Shown piece after piece: positions 43,611 through 56,806 of a stretch of 64,000 nucleotides of DNA. Where the stretch lies: NCBI GenBank assembly GCA_032164245.1, contig JAVMKO010000002.1:87720340-87784339 (forward strand), written 5' to 3'. Below the pieces are notes generated by a model, which was given only the letters and a program-made list of their open reading frames with translations, had not been told where the DNA came from and did not search any database. The stretch's first letter is position 1. Each line of letters starts with the position of its first letter. The position numbers were made by a program, and so were the translations under genes. Source of the stretch: Sternotherus odoratus (taxonomy: Eukaryota; Chordata; Testudines; Kinosternidae).

Positions 43611-46600
43611 TACATTGGATCCTGCTATAAATTTCAGGTTGCAATGAGCAAATCAGCATCAGCACAAAGTAGGGGCAGGCAAAAACTAACTAAATAAATA
43701 AATAACACCCCCCACCCCACTTCCACTGCCTCCCTCCAAAAAAGCTGGTAAAAACTAGACTGAAAAGAGAAAATTCACCATGAAACAAAAAACTTATATT
43801 CAGAAGTGGATGAGAAAATGTTTTCAGTTTAAAAGCCCAGAGCCATTCTTGCATAGAGCTGCAGCACAAAAGTACTTGAGCAGTAAGTAGAACAGAAGGC
43901 TGAGTTTTGCCTACTGCTGTGGTCTGTATATCAGTGCAGGAATTGGACATTAATTAGCCCTTTATTTGCTGTTGTGCTCCTTTTCCTACAAATATTTCCT
44001 TCGGGGCCATGACAGCCATTTCCTGCCCTTTCATCTCCCCCTCTCCCTCCTCCATGATTGAACTATTAGCTTCATGTACCTGTGAGAGGCTGAATACTAG
44101 CTACTTGTGGGAGAACCAAAGGGCTAAACAGACCTTAGGGAGAAAGTATTACCCCAATGAAATTTAAAAAATGAAGATAATTAATGCTAATGCTATATTC
44201 CAAACTTTTTGACTTGGTTAATACTAACACTTTTGACCTCAATTTTCTGAGCTAAGCTAAAATAAATATGCCTGACAAACAATACCCCTTTAATTAATTC
44301 TTACTAGCTAAAGTGGTTGATGTATAAAGGTCCCAATTAAGCAGACCATCCTTGACTAACAATTTAACTTTTAGAGCGTGCTTACATCCCAAAGGCTTCA
44401 GTGGGATTTACGCACATGCTTAAGTGCTTTGCTGAATTGGAGACAAAAATAGATAGATGGATGGATAGATAAATTAGATTAGATAGAAATGCCTGGAAGT
44501 TAGGCTCCTAATTGCCATTTGTACCTTTTAAAATCTCCCCCAAATCACCTCTAAATTGGATCCATGTGTTTGTATCCTATTACGGGTTTAGGGCCTAAAT
44601 TTTCAGAGAACTGTGCAAATATCACCCATGAGTTTGCATTACATGCACTGAGACTAAGATGTATTGGGACTGATTCTGTAATCTGTACATAGGCAAAACA
44701 GCCATGAAAGTCCATGAGAATTTTGCCTGCAGGATCAGGCTGATTATTTTTACCTCTGTATGCATTAGTCTCCCAGAGAGATAAATTTTAAAATGCTTTA
44801 AAAATATATTCAGACATAATTGTTCCTGACTGTTGTTTCATTTTGTTTGTGTACCTCACAACAGATTCTTTAGCTATTAATGTGTGCAACTCACGTACTA
44901 TGTTGCCACAGTTCATGCAAGTAAATCCCAAGATCTCCATCTCAGGGCAATTAACTAATTTAATCAAACTCAGAAAAATAGAACAAAATGATCTTTCCCA
45001 ATTCTGCAGCTTCCTGATTCAACCCTAAGTAGAACTACTAAAATAGAACAAAATGTGTATTTTGTCTTTGTTCCTGTGTATTCATACACTATACACAAAA
45101 ACCCTTGGAGGAATTTCAAGTAGGTGATTGCTGGTAATCATTTTGTTTAAATGTGCAAGGTTGCACAGGACCTCAGTCTACTAGGAAACAGAATGTTCTC
45201 ACTCAATTATATTAGCAATCATTATTTCAGTAGTGGAAACTTCCATAGCAAATAATACAGACTTTACATCTTTTTTAAGAAGAAGAAGTGCTTCTCTTCA
45301 AAATCACAGAGAAAGAAACAGTCAAGCTGGTGAAGATTTTGTTTGCTCTCAGCATGTAAAATTAAGCTATAGTTTTGGCCATATTGCTGTGATACCCTAT
45401 AAAGTAGGAAATTTACTATTGTCAGGACCATATTGAAAGGAAAAACTTTGGGCTGTTCCTGTAATCATTATGTTAATAAGCAGTGTAATTTGCAAATATA
45501 TTTTGAATAACAAAATAAAAGGACTTGTGTCATGATTCATGTTTCCTGCTAATTTTTTTCTTAGCAGGAGGCCTCTGTCATTGGAATTGCACAGTGTGCC
45601 TGTCAATGAAACAGCAAGATTTGATAAGCATTTGCTTCACAGGGAGAGTATTTACAAGGGTCACTGGGGAAATAGCCCCCCAGTTTTCTTGATATTCCAG
45701 TTAGGGTGATTCCTGGGTGGAGTTATTGCTTGTTTGGTTCATCCTTCCTTCCCCAACATATTGGTGAAATGATAACCTTCCAGATAGATTTTAACCTCAG
45801 TTACTCCAGTTTAATTGTAGAGTGAGTCAGTTACTTCTGATTTACAGCACCATTGTTGGGATCAGTTTTTTGAATTCTGGCATTTGCAGTTACCATTGAA
45901 ATGACATAGGTGTATTCCAGAATTAAAGTTAATACCCTATATATATGCGTGTCTGAGGTATACTTTCTTCTTGATACCTTTGATGTCATTGGAACTTATT
46001 CAGCTGCACTGAGAAGACAATAGATTGCATTTGACTGAATCCTCAGCTGATGTGAATCAGCATCTCTCCATTAAAATCAATGGAGCAGTGCCGATTTACA
46101 CCAGATGAAGATCTAGCCTATGATCTCTACATTGGCTTTTGGAAACACACAGAAATAAACCAATATACTACCAGAGAAGTAAAATTAGAGCAGTTTGAAG
46201 TTGATTTATTTAGAAAAATACATAGAAAATATATACAGTACATGTAAAAGTCAAGTCATTGTCTTCTTTTTTTATTTAAGTACACCAAAGGAATTACTCT
46301 GGGTCAGATGTTTCACAGTATCAAGAATAGTGGCAAAAATAGAGCTTTACTTTTCTGAGAGCCATGGGGTCTTTTGATTTTTGTAAAATGGTGGTCCAAA
46401 TGTACAAGTCAATCTCTAAACAGGATCATTTATGTGCCATAAAGACAGGTCCATAGTACCATATAGAGCTGGCTGCATATCTGTTGTAAGTTCTGGCATT
46501 CTTTCAACATTGTCTAATACATATTTCCATCATTGGAGTCTATAAATAATAGAATTTCAATGCAGAGGTGGGCAAAAACAGGAGATGATTAAGTTTTGCA

Positions 46601-47517
46601 AAGCCATATTGGTTACAATTTGATATACATAACAAACATAAGGAATGGTTAAGATCCTGGTCCCCTTTAATCTGAATGTCAAACTGTTTAAGGCTGAGTG
46701 AGGTGTGATGAATAGCTCTAGTTTCATCCCATCTCTAATTTCAAACATGTTACCAATATCGGAGGAAAACAGCTATCTGGTATCTAGTACATACTCCACT
46801 GCTTTTCACCTATCGATAGATCTAGTATAGATCTGCTCTGTCTTCCATTTCATTTCTGATGCCTTCCTATTGGATTTACAAACGGAGAAAAATTGCGAGA
46901 GAGAAGCATTACCAACATTAAAAAGCTTGTAAATTTTGCAGCACTGTTTCACTACAAGTCTTGTTCAGCACTGTGTAATTTATTCTGCTGTTTGATGGTT
47001 TTGTCATATTAAGCATTGCATATATGTCCCTGAACAGTTGGGGAAAACCAAGATTTGTTTTCTTGTATTCTGTGCTACCCACTAAAGTTTAGTTTTGGGT
47101 TTCAGTGGAATAAAAATCATGGTGGTACTCTATTTTCATGTGTCACACCCAGAAATTCAGCATTCCCCATTTGTCACATTGACCTTATCACTTCTTCATC
47201 TAGGACCAATTCCACTCTCATCAATATCAGTGGCTCCTGGTTTTAGATGTCGCTTGTTACTAAAGATGTTGTCAGGAATATTTGAAGGAGGCAAACCTAT
47301 AGAAAATAAATTAACTCCAGTCAAGCCAGATGCACCAAAACATATAGATATCTTTCACTAGGAGCAAAAGACAAGAATATGATGCATTTAAAGTGAATCT
47401 AAAAACAATCTTGTTGAGCTCATATTTATTGTGTCTTGCTGAATCCTTTTCAGATTTTCTCAGTTTGCAGATTAAAAGGAAGGATCTAAGTACCAATTCT
47501 CCAAACTCAGCCTAGTC
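43611..47517. other. AT-rich DNA with small degraded repeats, no gene seen
   Basis: Contains a palindromic repeat fragment (44376-44441, 'gcttaagtgctttgctgaat'), a short GATA/GATG tract (44452-44490) and a MITE-like repeat at 46037-46120 ('gatgtgaatcagcatctc', 'caatggagcagtgccgattt'). No exon or RNA gene recognised. Confidence 0.5.
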
Positions 47518-47520
47518 TTT

Positions 47521-47782
47521 GGGTATGTCTATACTACCCACTGGATTGGCGGGTAGCGTTCGATGTATTGGGGATCGATTTATTGCATCTCGTCTAGATT
47601 CCCTGAACGCGCTCCCCCTTGACTCTGGAATGCCATCTCTGCAAGAAGAGGAAGCAGAGTTGACGGAGGAGCGGCAGCGGTCGACTCACTGCCATGAGGA
47701 TGGCCATGTAAGTTGACCTAAGATATTCGCGTAGCTGAAGTTGCATATCTTAAGTTGACCCCCCAACAGTGTAGACCAGCCC
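47521..47782. mobile_element. Harbinger-type MITE
   Basis: Ends GGGTATGTCTATACTACCC and AGTGTAGACCAGCCC are inverted, close to the Harbinger end type at 36895-42354. Flanks are TTT and TTA, one mismatch from a 3-bp duplication. The interior includes 'gttgacctaagatattcgcg' and 'cttaagttgacccccc'. The short frame inside (47519-47716) is not a gene. Confidence 0.8.
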
Positions 47783-48503
47783 TTAGAGTGCAGCTACCTT
47801 CTTTCTTCCTCATGTAGAATCACCACTAAAAGGATTCTGCTGGCCAAACTCAGTTACACCTATGTATACCATGGGCTTCCAGTGGTGTAAGTAAGTAAGG
47901 GCATGATTTCAAGTCCATGAGATTTTACAGGGACAAATGAAGAGTAACCATGGCTCTGCCCTCCACTGCCCACCCCATCCAGCAATACTCACTGTGAAGA
48001 GGCTGTCTCCGTGAGAGAGAAAACTCAGAACTGAGGTTGCGGGCAAATTCTTATTCTTTTCTTAAGATACTTTTAAAAAGAGAGATTCAAAGAAAGGTAG
48101 AATTTGGTTTGCATTTTATCAGGATAGCAAAAAGTTTAGATAAGGAGGTGAGGTCCAGGTTCTAGAAATGTATCACAGGTGCATTGATTAGTGTAGGCTA
48201 TTTTTATTTAGGTAGACTTCTGTTGCGCCTGTGTTGTATTCTAAGGACGTCATAACCAATATCAAGGAGGATTACAGGAAGCAAATGGAAGCCAGTGTTA
48301 CGAATAGAATACCATTCTTGTCATGTACTCATAGGAACTAACGCTGGTCAAAAGAAGGGGGGAAAGGGCAGAAATTGTAAAAATTATAAAAAGAAAATTC
48401 CTTGTCCTTGCTGAAAAATTTCAGAAGTAGAATTTTTTTACTGGCTTTCATACCAACCCACCAGTTGCCAGCGGAACCTCCCATTTTCCTGCTTCCAATT
48501 ATA
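47783..48503. other. Mixed DNA, no gene seen
   Basis: No recognisable feature. Confidence 0.5.
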
Positions 48504-48727
48504 GAGGCAAGGTGGGTGAGGTAATACCTTTTTCTGGACCACCTTCAGTGGGCAAGAGAGGCAAGCTTTTGAGCCACCCAGAGCTCTTCTTCAGGTCTGG
48601 GAAAGGAACTCTCAGCATCACAGCAAACTGCAAGGTGGAATGGATTGTTTAGCGTAAGCAGTTAGCACATATTCTAAAGGACCATTCAAGGTAGGGAGGC
48701 CCGTTAACACCCCTGCAGTCAAAGGCA
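48504..48727. repeat. Interspersed repeat (AGGTGGGTGAGGTAAT / GAAGAGCTCTG family)
   Basis: The words 'aaggtgggtgaggtaatacc', 'gcaagcttttgagccaccca', 'gagctcttcttcaggtctgg' and 'cccgttaacacccctgcagt' occur in an order I know from many turtle sequences. I do not have a firm class name. Structure and ends are not clear enough to classify. Confidence 0.65.
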
Positions 48728-48769
48728 GAGGTTCAAGTAAGCCGGTATACCTGGATACAGTGCACCAGT

Positions 48770-49060
48770 GCACCAGGGCAGACCAGCTTCCACAGGCAGC
48801 AGTTTAAAGGGCTGAAGCCCCGGGCCCTTTAAATTGACGCCAGAACCCACTGCAGGAGCCCTGGGGTACTGGCGGTGGGGCTCGGGCAGCAATTTAAAGG
48901 CTCAGGGTCTCCTGCCTCTGCTACCACCTCGAACCCTTTAAATTGCCTCCAGAGCCCTGCTGCTACCACAGGGCTCCAGGGTGATTTAAAGGGCCTGGGG
49001 CAGTAGTGGCCACAGGAGCCCTGGACCTTTTAAATACCCGCCCGAGCCCTGCTGCGGGAG
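48770..49060. repeat. GC-rich minisatellite with TTTAAA modules
   Basis: Alternating direct and inverted modules around 'ccctttaaatt' / 'aatttaaagg' and 'gagccctgctgc' occur about every 60-75 bp. Examples are 'ggccctttaaattgacgcca', 'gcagcaatttaaaggctcag', 'ccctttaaattgcctccag' and 'gtgatttaaagggcctgggg'. The sequence stands out as GC-rich in AT-rich flanks. It is part of a recurrent turtle repeat by my recollection. Confidence 0.75.
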
Positions 49061-51755
49061 AAATTGTCTGTCTATATAGATAACACTATCTTGGTGCTAT
49101 TCACACCACTGAAATTAGACAAATGAGGTTAAAAAAAGTAAGCAATCTAGAAAAATTTGAATTTTCCAAAATCACTTTCTCAGTAAGATTGCACCAAAAG
49201 GAACACTAATGCCTGATTCGTAGCTAGTGAGGTTGATTTATGTCGGTGTTTCTGGAGCTAGGTTCTAACCACTACTTGTTTAAGAGTGACCAGTCTTAAA
49301 GAATGGAATGAACAGTGCTCATATCATCCCACTTCTCTTCACCAACCAAAAGGGACATAGATCTAGTTCACCAGTGGTAGAATGCAGCATTCTCAGTGCC
49401 TTTAGAACCTGCATCAATGAAACTGGATAGAAACAAATCTGAGAAAGAGAGCCGGTAAAGAATTTTTTTTAACAAAAGTTTTTTTCCCCCCTCAATAACA
49501 TTCACTAGGAACAGATTAAGGATGAAGTTTCTGGTCCAAATGCCGAAACCTGAAAATCTTCCATGAAATTGCTGCCTTGTTTTCCAGTCAGCCCTACTGA
49601 GAAGCTGGTGTGTTTGCCAGATCCTTCCCTCCCACTCCAGCCAGGGTGTTGATCAAATCAGTCCAGATATAATAAATGCTACCAAAAAAGCTCTGATAAT
49701 TCTGCACAGTGAGAGCTAAAGCAGACTGAATTTACCTCTCAGAACAGTTCTGCTGGACAACATTTTGTTAATGGTACAAAGGAGGAAGATAAGCATAGGA
49801 ATGTAAAATAGAGATGTCCAGTGAGTAAAGAGTATCATCATCCTTCAGCAAGGCCAGGAAATGTTTAGGGTCCAGCAGTCTAATAGGTGGATTATTAAAA
49901 ATAAAATGTTTCAATTCCCTGACAGGTATGTGGATATGCCTGATGCCAATTTAGGAATCATAATTTGACTAAGATGTTGGCATGGTCTTTAGACTGTACC
50001 TCCAGCTTCATCCCAAGGATCAGATTCAGATTTTACCTATCAGTATGGACTAAGCCTGAACCATATGTGATAGCCTTGAGAGCCCTTACCACATTAGAAG
50101 AGCCATCATAAGTATGGACACTACAGCCACCAAGTGCTATTAGATAAGCTGACAGAAAGACAGTCAGCTTGAACAGAGTTCTTGGCAGAGTAGTGGTTTC
50201 CTATCTTAATTGTATCCTAAAATTCACAAATCAGATTAACTAATCTGTTCTCAGGGTCAGTTTGGCGAAGTAGTCCAAATGACCTATCCTATCAGTGGAC
50301 ACACTCTTGGTGTCTCCGCAGTAAAATGCCGAGGGCACACGCTTGTTAGCTGGTCTCTCCATGCTCAAGTTAGCTAACAATTTTTTATTTTATTTTATTT
50401 TATTTTATTTGGAACCAGTTTTGAGCCCCTCGCTAATCTCAGCACCATGGGGAAACACTTTTCCCTATTGTTTGCCTAAGATTTTATCTTCATATACCCT
50501 AAAATATCAAGAGTCAAAAGTACTATAGCATACAGAAGTGAAATATACTGACATATTGTGTGTTTGTGGTGTTTACTTTATAATCCACAAAGCACTTTAA
50601 TTTCAAAACTCCAGGAAAGCTAAAGTTTTCAGATGGGATTGATGTGGCAGTTGGGCTGATCAGCTCAAAAGGCTCTGGTGGCTCCTGATCACCCTTTTCT
50701 GTGTAGTCACTCCCCCTCCCCCCCCCCGCCCCCCCCAGTTTTATTTCCAAGCCCTTATTTTAAGATTGTAGGAGGTTGCATTTCACTGGGTACTCATGCT
50801 ATCTTGCCACCGCTGAGGAGAACAAACAACATCCCAGCCTGTAAAACTGTACTTCCTAGCAACATGTTTGAAACTACAGCTGCCTGATATGGCTAATGAA
50901 TTTTACAATCAAAAGCTAAAGTGAATTAGCTGTAGCAGATGTTTTTACTCTGGGAACTACCAGACCTTTCTGGCCGCTCATTTATCCTTCAAGAGGATAA
51001 AACTCTGCACTTCTATTATGTGTTGTCATTGGAGCATTGCACAACTTTATCAAACTTTTTATTCTGGAAACTGAATTAATTTTCTGCAAGGGAGTTTTTG
51101 TGTGGCTCTTTAATCACATTTACTGGGGAACATGTGTACTGTAAAGTTGGAGAGCCGATTATGGCTTCCAGAAAGACCACTTTCAAAAGGAAACTGCCCT
51201 CGCTCCTGAGGCCTCCATTTGAAGGTCCTCAGGTTTTGTGAAGAGGAAAAAATTAATTACTATTTTAATAACGAAGCCAAGCTTGCTGAAAATCCTCTTA
51301 GAGAGTGGCTGGATGATGTAATGGCTAGCAGGGGGGATATTGAAAACAGTGACCACACAGTCTGCCCTAAACTTTTCTATTCATTCTCTGTAAGATGATA
51401 CGGGCTGCTGGGTCACACATTAGGGAATTAAAAACATAACACTGCTTGCTTGGTGAGAAGGGAGATACAGAGATAGTAGGTCATTTTAAAATTAACATCT
51501 GCCTTAACCTGCCATATAAATTTAACTGTGAAGCTGTGGTCGGGAACACTCCTCTATTGCTGACTTCTGCTTCAATTTGTTAGTAGCCCCAAAGGTTGTG
51601 GGGGTTGGGAAAGGATACATGAATGTAGGGATAATACTTTGCTTTTAGGGAGCATTCTAGTTGGCCAAAGAGCATTTGAAAGGGGCAGTTTGTTCAGTAT
51701 ATAAATCCAACAGCTTCAGAATGTGGCAGCAACTAATGTGCACTAGTATATAACA
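49061..51755. other. AT-rich DNA, no gene seen
   Basis: Contains a (TTTTA)n tract at 50381-50410 and a short C run near 50718-50738. 51000-51530 is unique and AT-rich without repeats. No exon recognised. Confidence 0.5.
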
Positions 51756-51893
51756 CAGTGCTTCTCGACCTATCGACCATTGTGGGCCACATCGAATACT
51801 ACCTATAAAACCCTGAAGATGTCACAAGGGCTGCAGCTGTGCGCTGATTGCTTTCGTGCAAGCGGCCCACGGGCTGTGGGTTGAGAATCACTG
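51756..51893. mobile_element. hAT MITE relic
   Basis: Ends CAGTGCTTCTCGACC and GGGTTGAGAATCACTG are imperfect inverted repeats of the common hAT type CAGTGGTTCTCAACC. Interior 'gtgggccacatcgaatac' and 'gcggcccacgggctgtgg'. An 8-bp duplication cannot be made out, consistent with age. Confidence 0.7.
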
Positions 51894-53436
51894 ATTAACC
51901 CTTCCACTGCATCTTCATCTAGCTCCCAAATGGATGCAAGTGAAGTTTTCATAAGAGAAACGTTAGATAAAGCATGTAGAGTCAGAAGTCCAATTATCAT
52001 CATACTGTAATCACACCTCTCCCCTGAGATTTAGAAGTACCCCACTGTGCCTCGTGCCTTTTAATGTTCTCAAAGCCTGATTCTCAATCCAGGGCTCATT
52101 GTGGCTTTAAAAAAAACTCCAAACATATAAAGCTCTGTGTTATCAGGAATCTAAATAAATGGCTGAATAAACCTGTTTTGCTCAACCTCCTTATAATAGG
52201 AGCTGATGGTTTAAATTGTGAGTAAACCATGCAAAATCTTAGGTCCATAAGTTCAAACCTAATTAACAGATAATACATCTCCTGTCTCATTAAGAAAGAA
52301 ACTCCCTCCAAAGCAACAGCCAGTTTCATTCAGCCACCCCTCAGGAATGCTTCAGAGCTCCCAGCCTTTCAGCTGTGATGTTCCCCATTTAGAGCCAAAT
52401 TTGTCCCTGGTGTAATGCCACAGAAGTCAATGGAGTTACCCCAGGGATGAATCTGATCCTTCGAGCCTAGCTACACAACTCCTTAATGGACCAGAGGGAT
52501 TGCTACTAAGTGATGCATGGCACTTTCCTCCCTGCTGTAGCTGAGCTATGCTGTCTTTGCAGCATGTCGAAAGAGCAAGAGACGGGAGTGAACCCAAGTT
52601 GCCTGCTGAGAAAGTGAAGACAGTAGCAGTTTACCTTGGAGACTGCCCCTAAAAGAGATCGCTTTATAGGGCTTTAAAACCTTAGCACTCTTGAGCAAAG
52701 AAGGCAAGGAAGGGAAACCCAAACACAGTACTCCCTTGGCGTTGAGTCAGCTCAGAAAGGTTTACAGGCCTAGTGCCAGCTGAGCCTCAATTTTCCTTTC
52801 CTTTTTAGAAACTTAATATAAAGAGACATAAAGAAAAGAAGAACAGCATAAATGACTAACAGGGAACACATCAACCTGGAAAATAATTAAGATGTAAATG
52901 AATAGTTAACATTTTTAAATAATTAGATAATGAAATTATACTTTCCTTTTATTTTTAATGTATGTAACCTATTTGTTCCATATTGAAATTACCCTGGCTA
53001 TCAGAAAAGATTATAAATCTACTGGTATGAAGCACCTCAGTTAAGATTATTAATCCTGTGACAGTGCAATTGCTTTGATATCAATATGTGAGGATTTTAT
53101 GAATCTCAGAGAAAAGCAGGTGTATAAAATAGAACCCATATAGAATACAAATTATTATTGTGGCATTAATGCCACCCTTAGGCTACAATAACTTGTATAT
53201 TTTCTATTTCTAAAAAGGTTTCTAAGCTTTTTAAAAGCCGAATATGTTGCTAATATATTAAAAACGTGTTTATGGGAGGCAGGCTTGTCTCTTGGTTACA
53301 GAAAAGGCCTGGAAGCCAGCATAATACTAGATTTCATGGCTCACTTAGCTGCTTACTTTTTGTCTATTCTAGTCTTTCTGTATGGGGAAATTCACCTCTG
53401 TGTAGAGGGCTGTATACTACCTAAGACCCTATTTTA
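51894..53436. other. AT-rich DNA, no gene seen
   Basis: A palindromic MITE-like repeat lies at 52395-52460 ('gtccctggtgtaatgccac' with 'taccccagggatg'). Otherwise nothing recognisable. Confidence 0.5.
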
Positions 53437-53600
53437 AAGGTTTCAAAGTGGTAGCTGTACTTTCAATGTATGTACATACATACATTCGTACTGTATGTTC
53501 CACTCTATGCATCTGATGAAGTGGGTTCTAGTCCACAAAATCTTATGCCCAAATAAATTTGTTAGTTTCTAAGGTGCCACAAGTACTCCTCCTCCTATTG
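53437..53600 (-). repeat. R1-family repeat copy
   Basis: Contains 'gcatctgatgaagtgggttc', 'cacaaaatcttatgcccaaa', 'ttgttagtttctaaggtgcc' and 'acaagtactcctcctcc', that is R1 on the minus strand with a (TACA)n-like tail (53466-53490) at its tail side. An R1-head-like 'aagtggtagctgta' lies at the left. Flanks 'aaaggtttcaa' and 'aaagatttcaa' (53437-53447 and about 53601-53611) may be the target duplication. Confidence 0.7.
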
Positions 53601-53611
53601 TAAAGATTTCA

Positions 53612-55040
53612 ATGGGCCTTAAATCGGACATTGTCCTTTTGCTGCCCTTTGCACATGTCCCAGTACTCTTCTCTTATTACTATTTCTGGCAACTTTTTTT
53701 CAGTAATTGGTCAGTAAAAACGTGAGTTGAAATGTGAGATACTTAAATCTTTAAAGGTTCTGCATTGTTTTCGGAATGCAAGCATGATGCAGACTCCATG
53801 CCAGACCAACCAGCTGGTGTACAGAGTGGGAAAGAGTAACATCCTTCACCTGACTTCTCCCAACCCTCTTATATACGGCTATCACACACAGGAACTCTAC
53901 AATCCATTGTGAGGATGTTCCTACTTAAAGGGACAAGGCCAGGAGATGCGGAGTCAGAGCTGAGCCTAACTGTGCCCTATCAGATTACAATTTGTATTTG
54001 TTCTCTTAAGTCCTTACCTGAGTCGCTAATAATACTTTAAATGACTAAAACTGTAAAAATGATCAAAATCTAATTTGCTTTCCACGAGAAAAGCTGTTGG
54101 CTTGTTTTTTTACTTTTTTACTTTTTATCACAGCAGACAAGTTAGTTTCTTGTCAGTTACTTCCTGCCTCTCGTGCACCAGAACAAAGCTTCGGTGTTCA
54201 GTTTAGAAACAAGCTGTTTTAATAATAATGTCAACATAAGAAAGGGCAATTGGGTAACTGTGTGTCTAGATGATGTTCTAAAGAGGTATCTATAGTATCT
54301 AATAAGTTACTTGACCTATTTGAACCTCAAGATATTTTGAGGCTTCCTTACTTTAAAACCCCTGTTGCTAGCTTTTTGACAATTGCAAACCAATCTCTTA
54401 TTTTTAACTTCGAGAAAGAAGGTTGGCAGGTAGATGTCTTGAAAGGAAAAAACAAAAAACTGTTTTCCAGCACAAATCTGTCTCCAGATTAATTAATTAA
54501 ACAAAGATACTGGCTATGTGTACTGAGAACAAGCAAATACATTTTAATATAGTGTATCTTCTGTTGGAAAAATGGAGAGGTGCCAGAAGATTGGGGGATG
54601 AATGGGGGGGAGGATTAATCTTCAAAAAATGGAAAGGAGGGAGATCCTGGGCCATTACCACCCAGAAATCTAACTTCTATCCCTGACACAAAAATGGAAC
54701 AAATACCAAGCAATCAAGTCACTAAACATATAGAGGAAGGTAGAATTATGATTTGTAAGCTGCTTACATCTTGGCAGATAAACCTGATTCATTACTTGCT
54801 TGGCTTAGGTTTCAGGGATTTTGGCGGAGGTCAGGAGGTCAGGGTTGTAATTATAAAATTACTGAAGGAAAATTATATATGTATTTTGATTTTTAGTCAA
54901 CTGTTTAACATCACATTTTTATGGATTTTTTCCCCCCAGAATGCTTCCTGGGAACTGGCCCTTTAAATCTGACAGCCACACGGCGCTGCAGCCCTAGGGT
55001 AGCCATTTTGTAGTTAACTGTTGCAAATTACATCTTCCCT
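53612..55040. other. AT-rich DNA, no gene seen
   Basis: The frame at 54694-54966 has no recognisable similarity. No RNA gene or sharp repeat ends. Confidence 0.5.
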
Positions 55041-55045
55041 CTCTC

Positions 55046-55190
55046 CCAGCTGGTAAGTACTCTTTGTTGCTGTTATCATCATCATCCTAGTCAGTCAGGG
55101 ACAAGGACCCCATTGTGCTGGGCGCTGTACAAACACAAAACAGAAAGACTACCCCGTCCCAAAGATTTTCAATCTAAATAATGTTTTCCT
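55046..55190 (+). repeat. Amniote interspersed repeat (GACCCCATTGTGCT family)
   Basis: The words 'aggaccccattgtgctgggc', 'gctgtacaaacacaaaacag' and 'gtcccaaagattttcaatct' form a repeat seen often in reptile sequence, with 'catcatcatcc' at the 5' side. Possibly a MIR/CORE-SINE relative. Confidence 0.6.
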
Positions 55191-56043
55191 TCGTTCTCTT
55201 TTCTCCCCCATCCTGGGGTGATGGCACATTTTCACTTTTATTTTAAAAATAATTCAAAGTGGCTTGGCTCTAAACACTGCTGTTGTCTTCATGCCTTGTC
55301 ATCCACTTTTCAATCCACATGACAAAGCAGTGAGTTGTGATGAGGTGCTACAGACATCTGTGTTAGGGTTTGGTCTTTTATATATTCTTTAATGATCTAC
55401 AAGAGAGTAAACAAGAGTTTAATACAATTTGCAGCTGGTAATAAATGGGCAGGAATTGCACCCATCAGCAAAGACAGAGAAATAACACCCACAAAAAACT
55501 GGAGATTAGAATCTTGGGCAGAAAATAAAAAAGAGATTTGTTTTGGAAAAGAGGGATCTAATTATGGGGATGAAATAAATGTAAACATAAAATAAATATA
55601 TTCAAAGGGTGGGGAAAATCTTGAAAGCAATGATGGCAAAAGAGACCTTGAGTTAATAGTGCATAGTAAATTAGACAAACTTTGTGATAATAGTGCAGTA
55701 GTCCCTGGAGCAGCTCAGGGAAGGGTAAGTGAATTATGCACTCATGAAAGATAATGTGGCAGTGTTTAAAGCTGATATACACAAGCACTCTGTCACAGCG
55801 CAGGAAAGTCTTGGTTCTGTCAGCTTTGGTGAAATGGTACCAGGAGTATTGAATTTGTTACTGAACACCTGGTTGTCAGAAAAATAGCAATAAATTGGAT
55901 GCGGTCTAGAAAAGAGGGCAAAAAGAAAAATAATGTAGGGGACTAAATAGACAAACCTTTAGGAGCAAAAGAGTTAAATATGATGACTAACCAGGGGACA
56001 TGATAATGGTCTACAAATATTGTAGAAGTCATGTTTTGATATA

Positions 56044-56806
56044 CAGTGAAACCTCAATTTAACGGACCTCCATTTAACGGACTTCGGATGCAACGGACAA
56101 TTTTTTTCAGAAAGTCTGATGCATCCAAAATCCATTTGTGGAGGGTTCCACCGGGGTTTGAGCCAGGGGGCGGGAGCCGGGACCCTGCGGCTGTCAGCCC
56201 GCGCGCGTGGCAGCTGCCGTGGTTTGAGCCGGGGGCGGGCTGCCGCCTGGCCCCCGGCAGCGTTCACCCTCCGGCTGTCAGCCCGCGCGTGCGGCAGCCG
56301 CCGCGGTTTGAGCCGGGGGCGGGCTGCCGCCTGGCCCCCGGCAGCGTTCCTTGGAGGGTCCCGGGAGCCGGGACCCTGCGGGCTCTGAGCCCGCGCGCCG
56401 CAGCCGCCGCCGTTTGAGCCGGGCGCGGGCTGCTGCCCGGCTCCCAGCACCATTCACCCTCCTTGGAGGGTCCCGGGAGCCGGGACCCTGCGGGCTCTCT
56501 GCCCGCTCGCAGCGGCCGCCGCGGTTTGAGCCGGGGGCGGGCGGGCTGACAGCTCCCGTCCTGGTCCCAGCAGCCGGGGACCCCGGCGGACGGGCTGCTA
56601 ACTGCCGCCGGGTCCCAGCAGCCGGGACCCGGGTGGGCGGGTTGACGGTAAAACCTTGATATAACGGACTAATTCGGGCGAGGGGGTGTCCGTTAAATCC
56701 GAAAGTCCTGTTATTTAATAATTTTAAAAAATTATTAAATAACGGACTTTTGGATTTAACGGACACCCCCTCGCCCGAATTAGTCCGTTAAATCGAGGTT
56801 TCACTG
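56044..56806. mobile_element. Tigger/pogo-like compound non-autonomous element (TA duplication)
   Basis: Ends CAGTGAAACCTCAATTTAAC and GTTAAATCGAGGTTTCACTG are inverted, and TA flanks both sides (56042-56043 and 56807-56808), as for the pogo/Tigger group of Tc1/mariner. The right part (56646-56806) is on its own a near-perfect 161-bp palindrome with a second copy of the terminal repeat. The left part holds a GC-rich tandem array (56155-56640). Long frames on both strands come from the array. No transposase is present. Confidence 0.9.
56155..56640 (+). repeat. CpG-rich tandem array inside the Tigger-like element
   Basis: 'gtttgagccgggggcgggct' or a close variant begins each unit at about 56156, 56222, 56307, 56412 and 56523. 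Unit lengths vary from about 65 to 111 bp because of optional blocks such as 'cttggagggtcccgggagcc'. Very high CpG density in an AT-rich region. Confidence 0.9.

Noticed and set aside
55974..56766. Overlapping 159- and 162-codon frames in the GC-rich array
   Set aside because: Products of the CpG-rich tandem repeat inside the Tigger-like element. Several frames on both strands are equally open.
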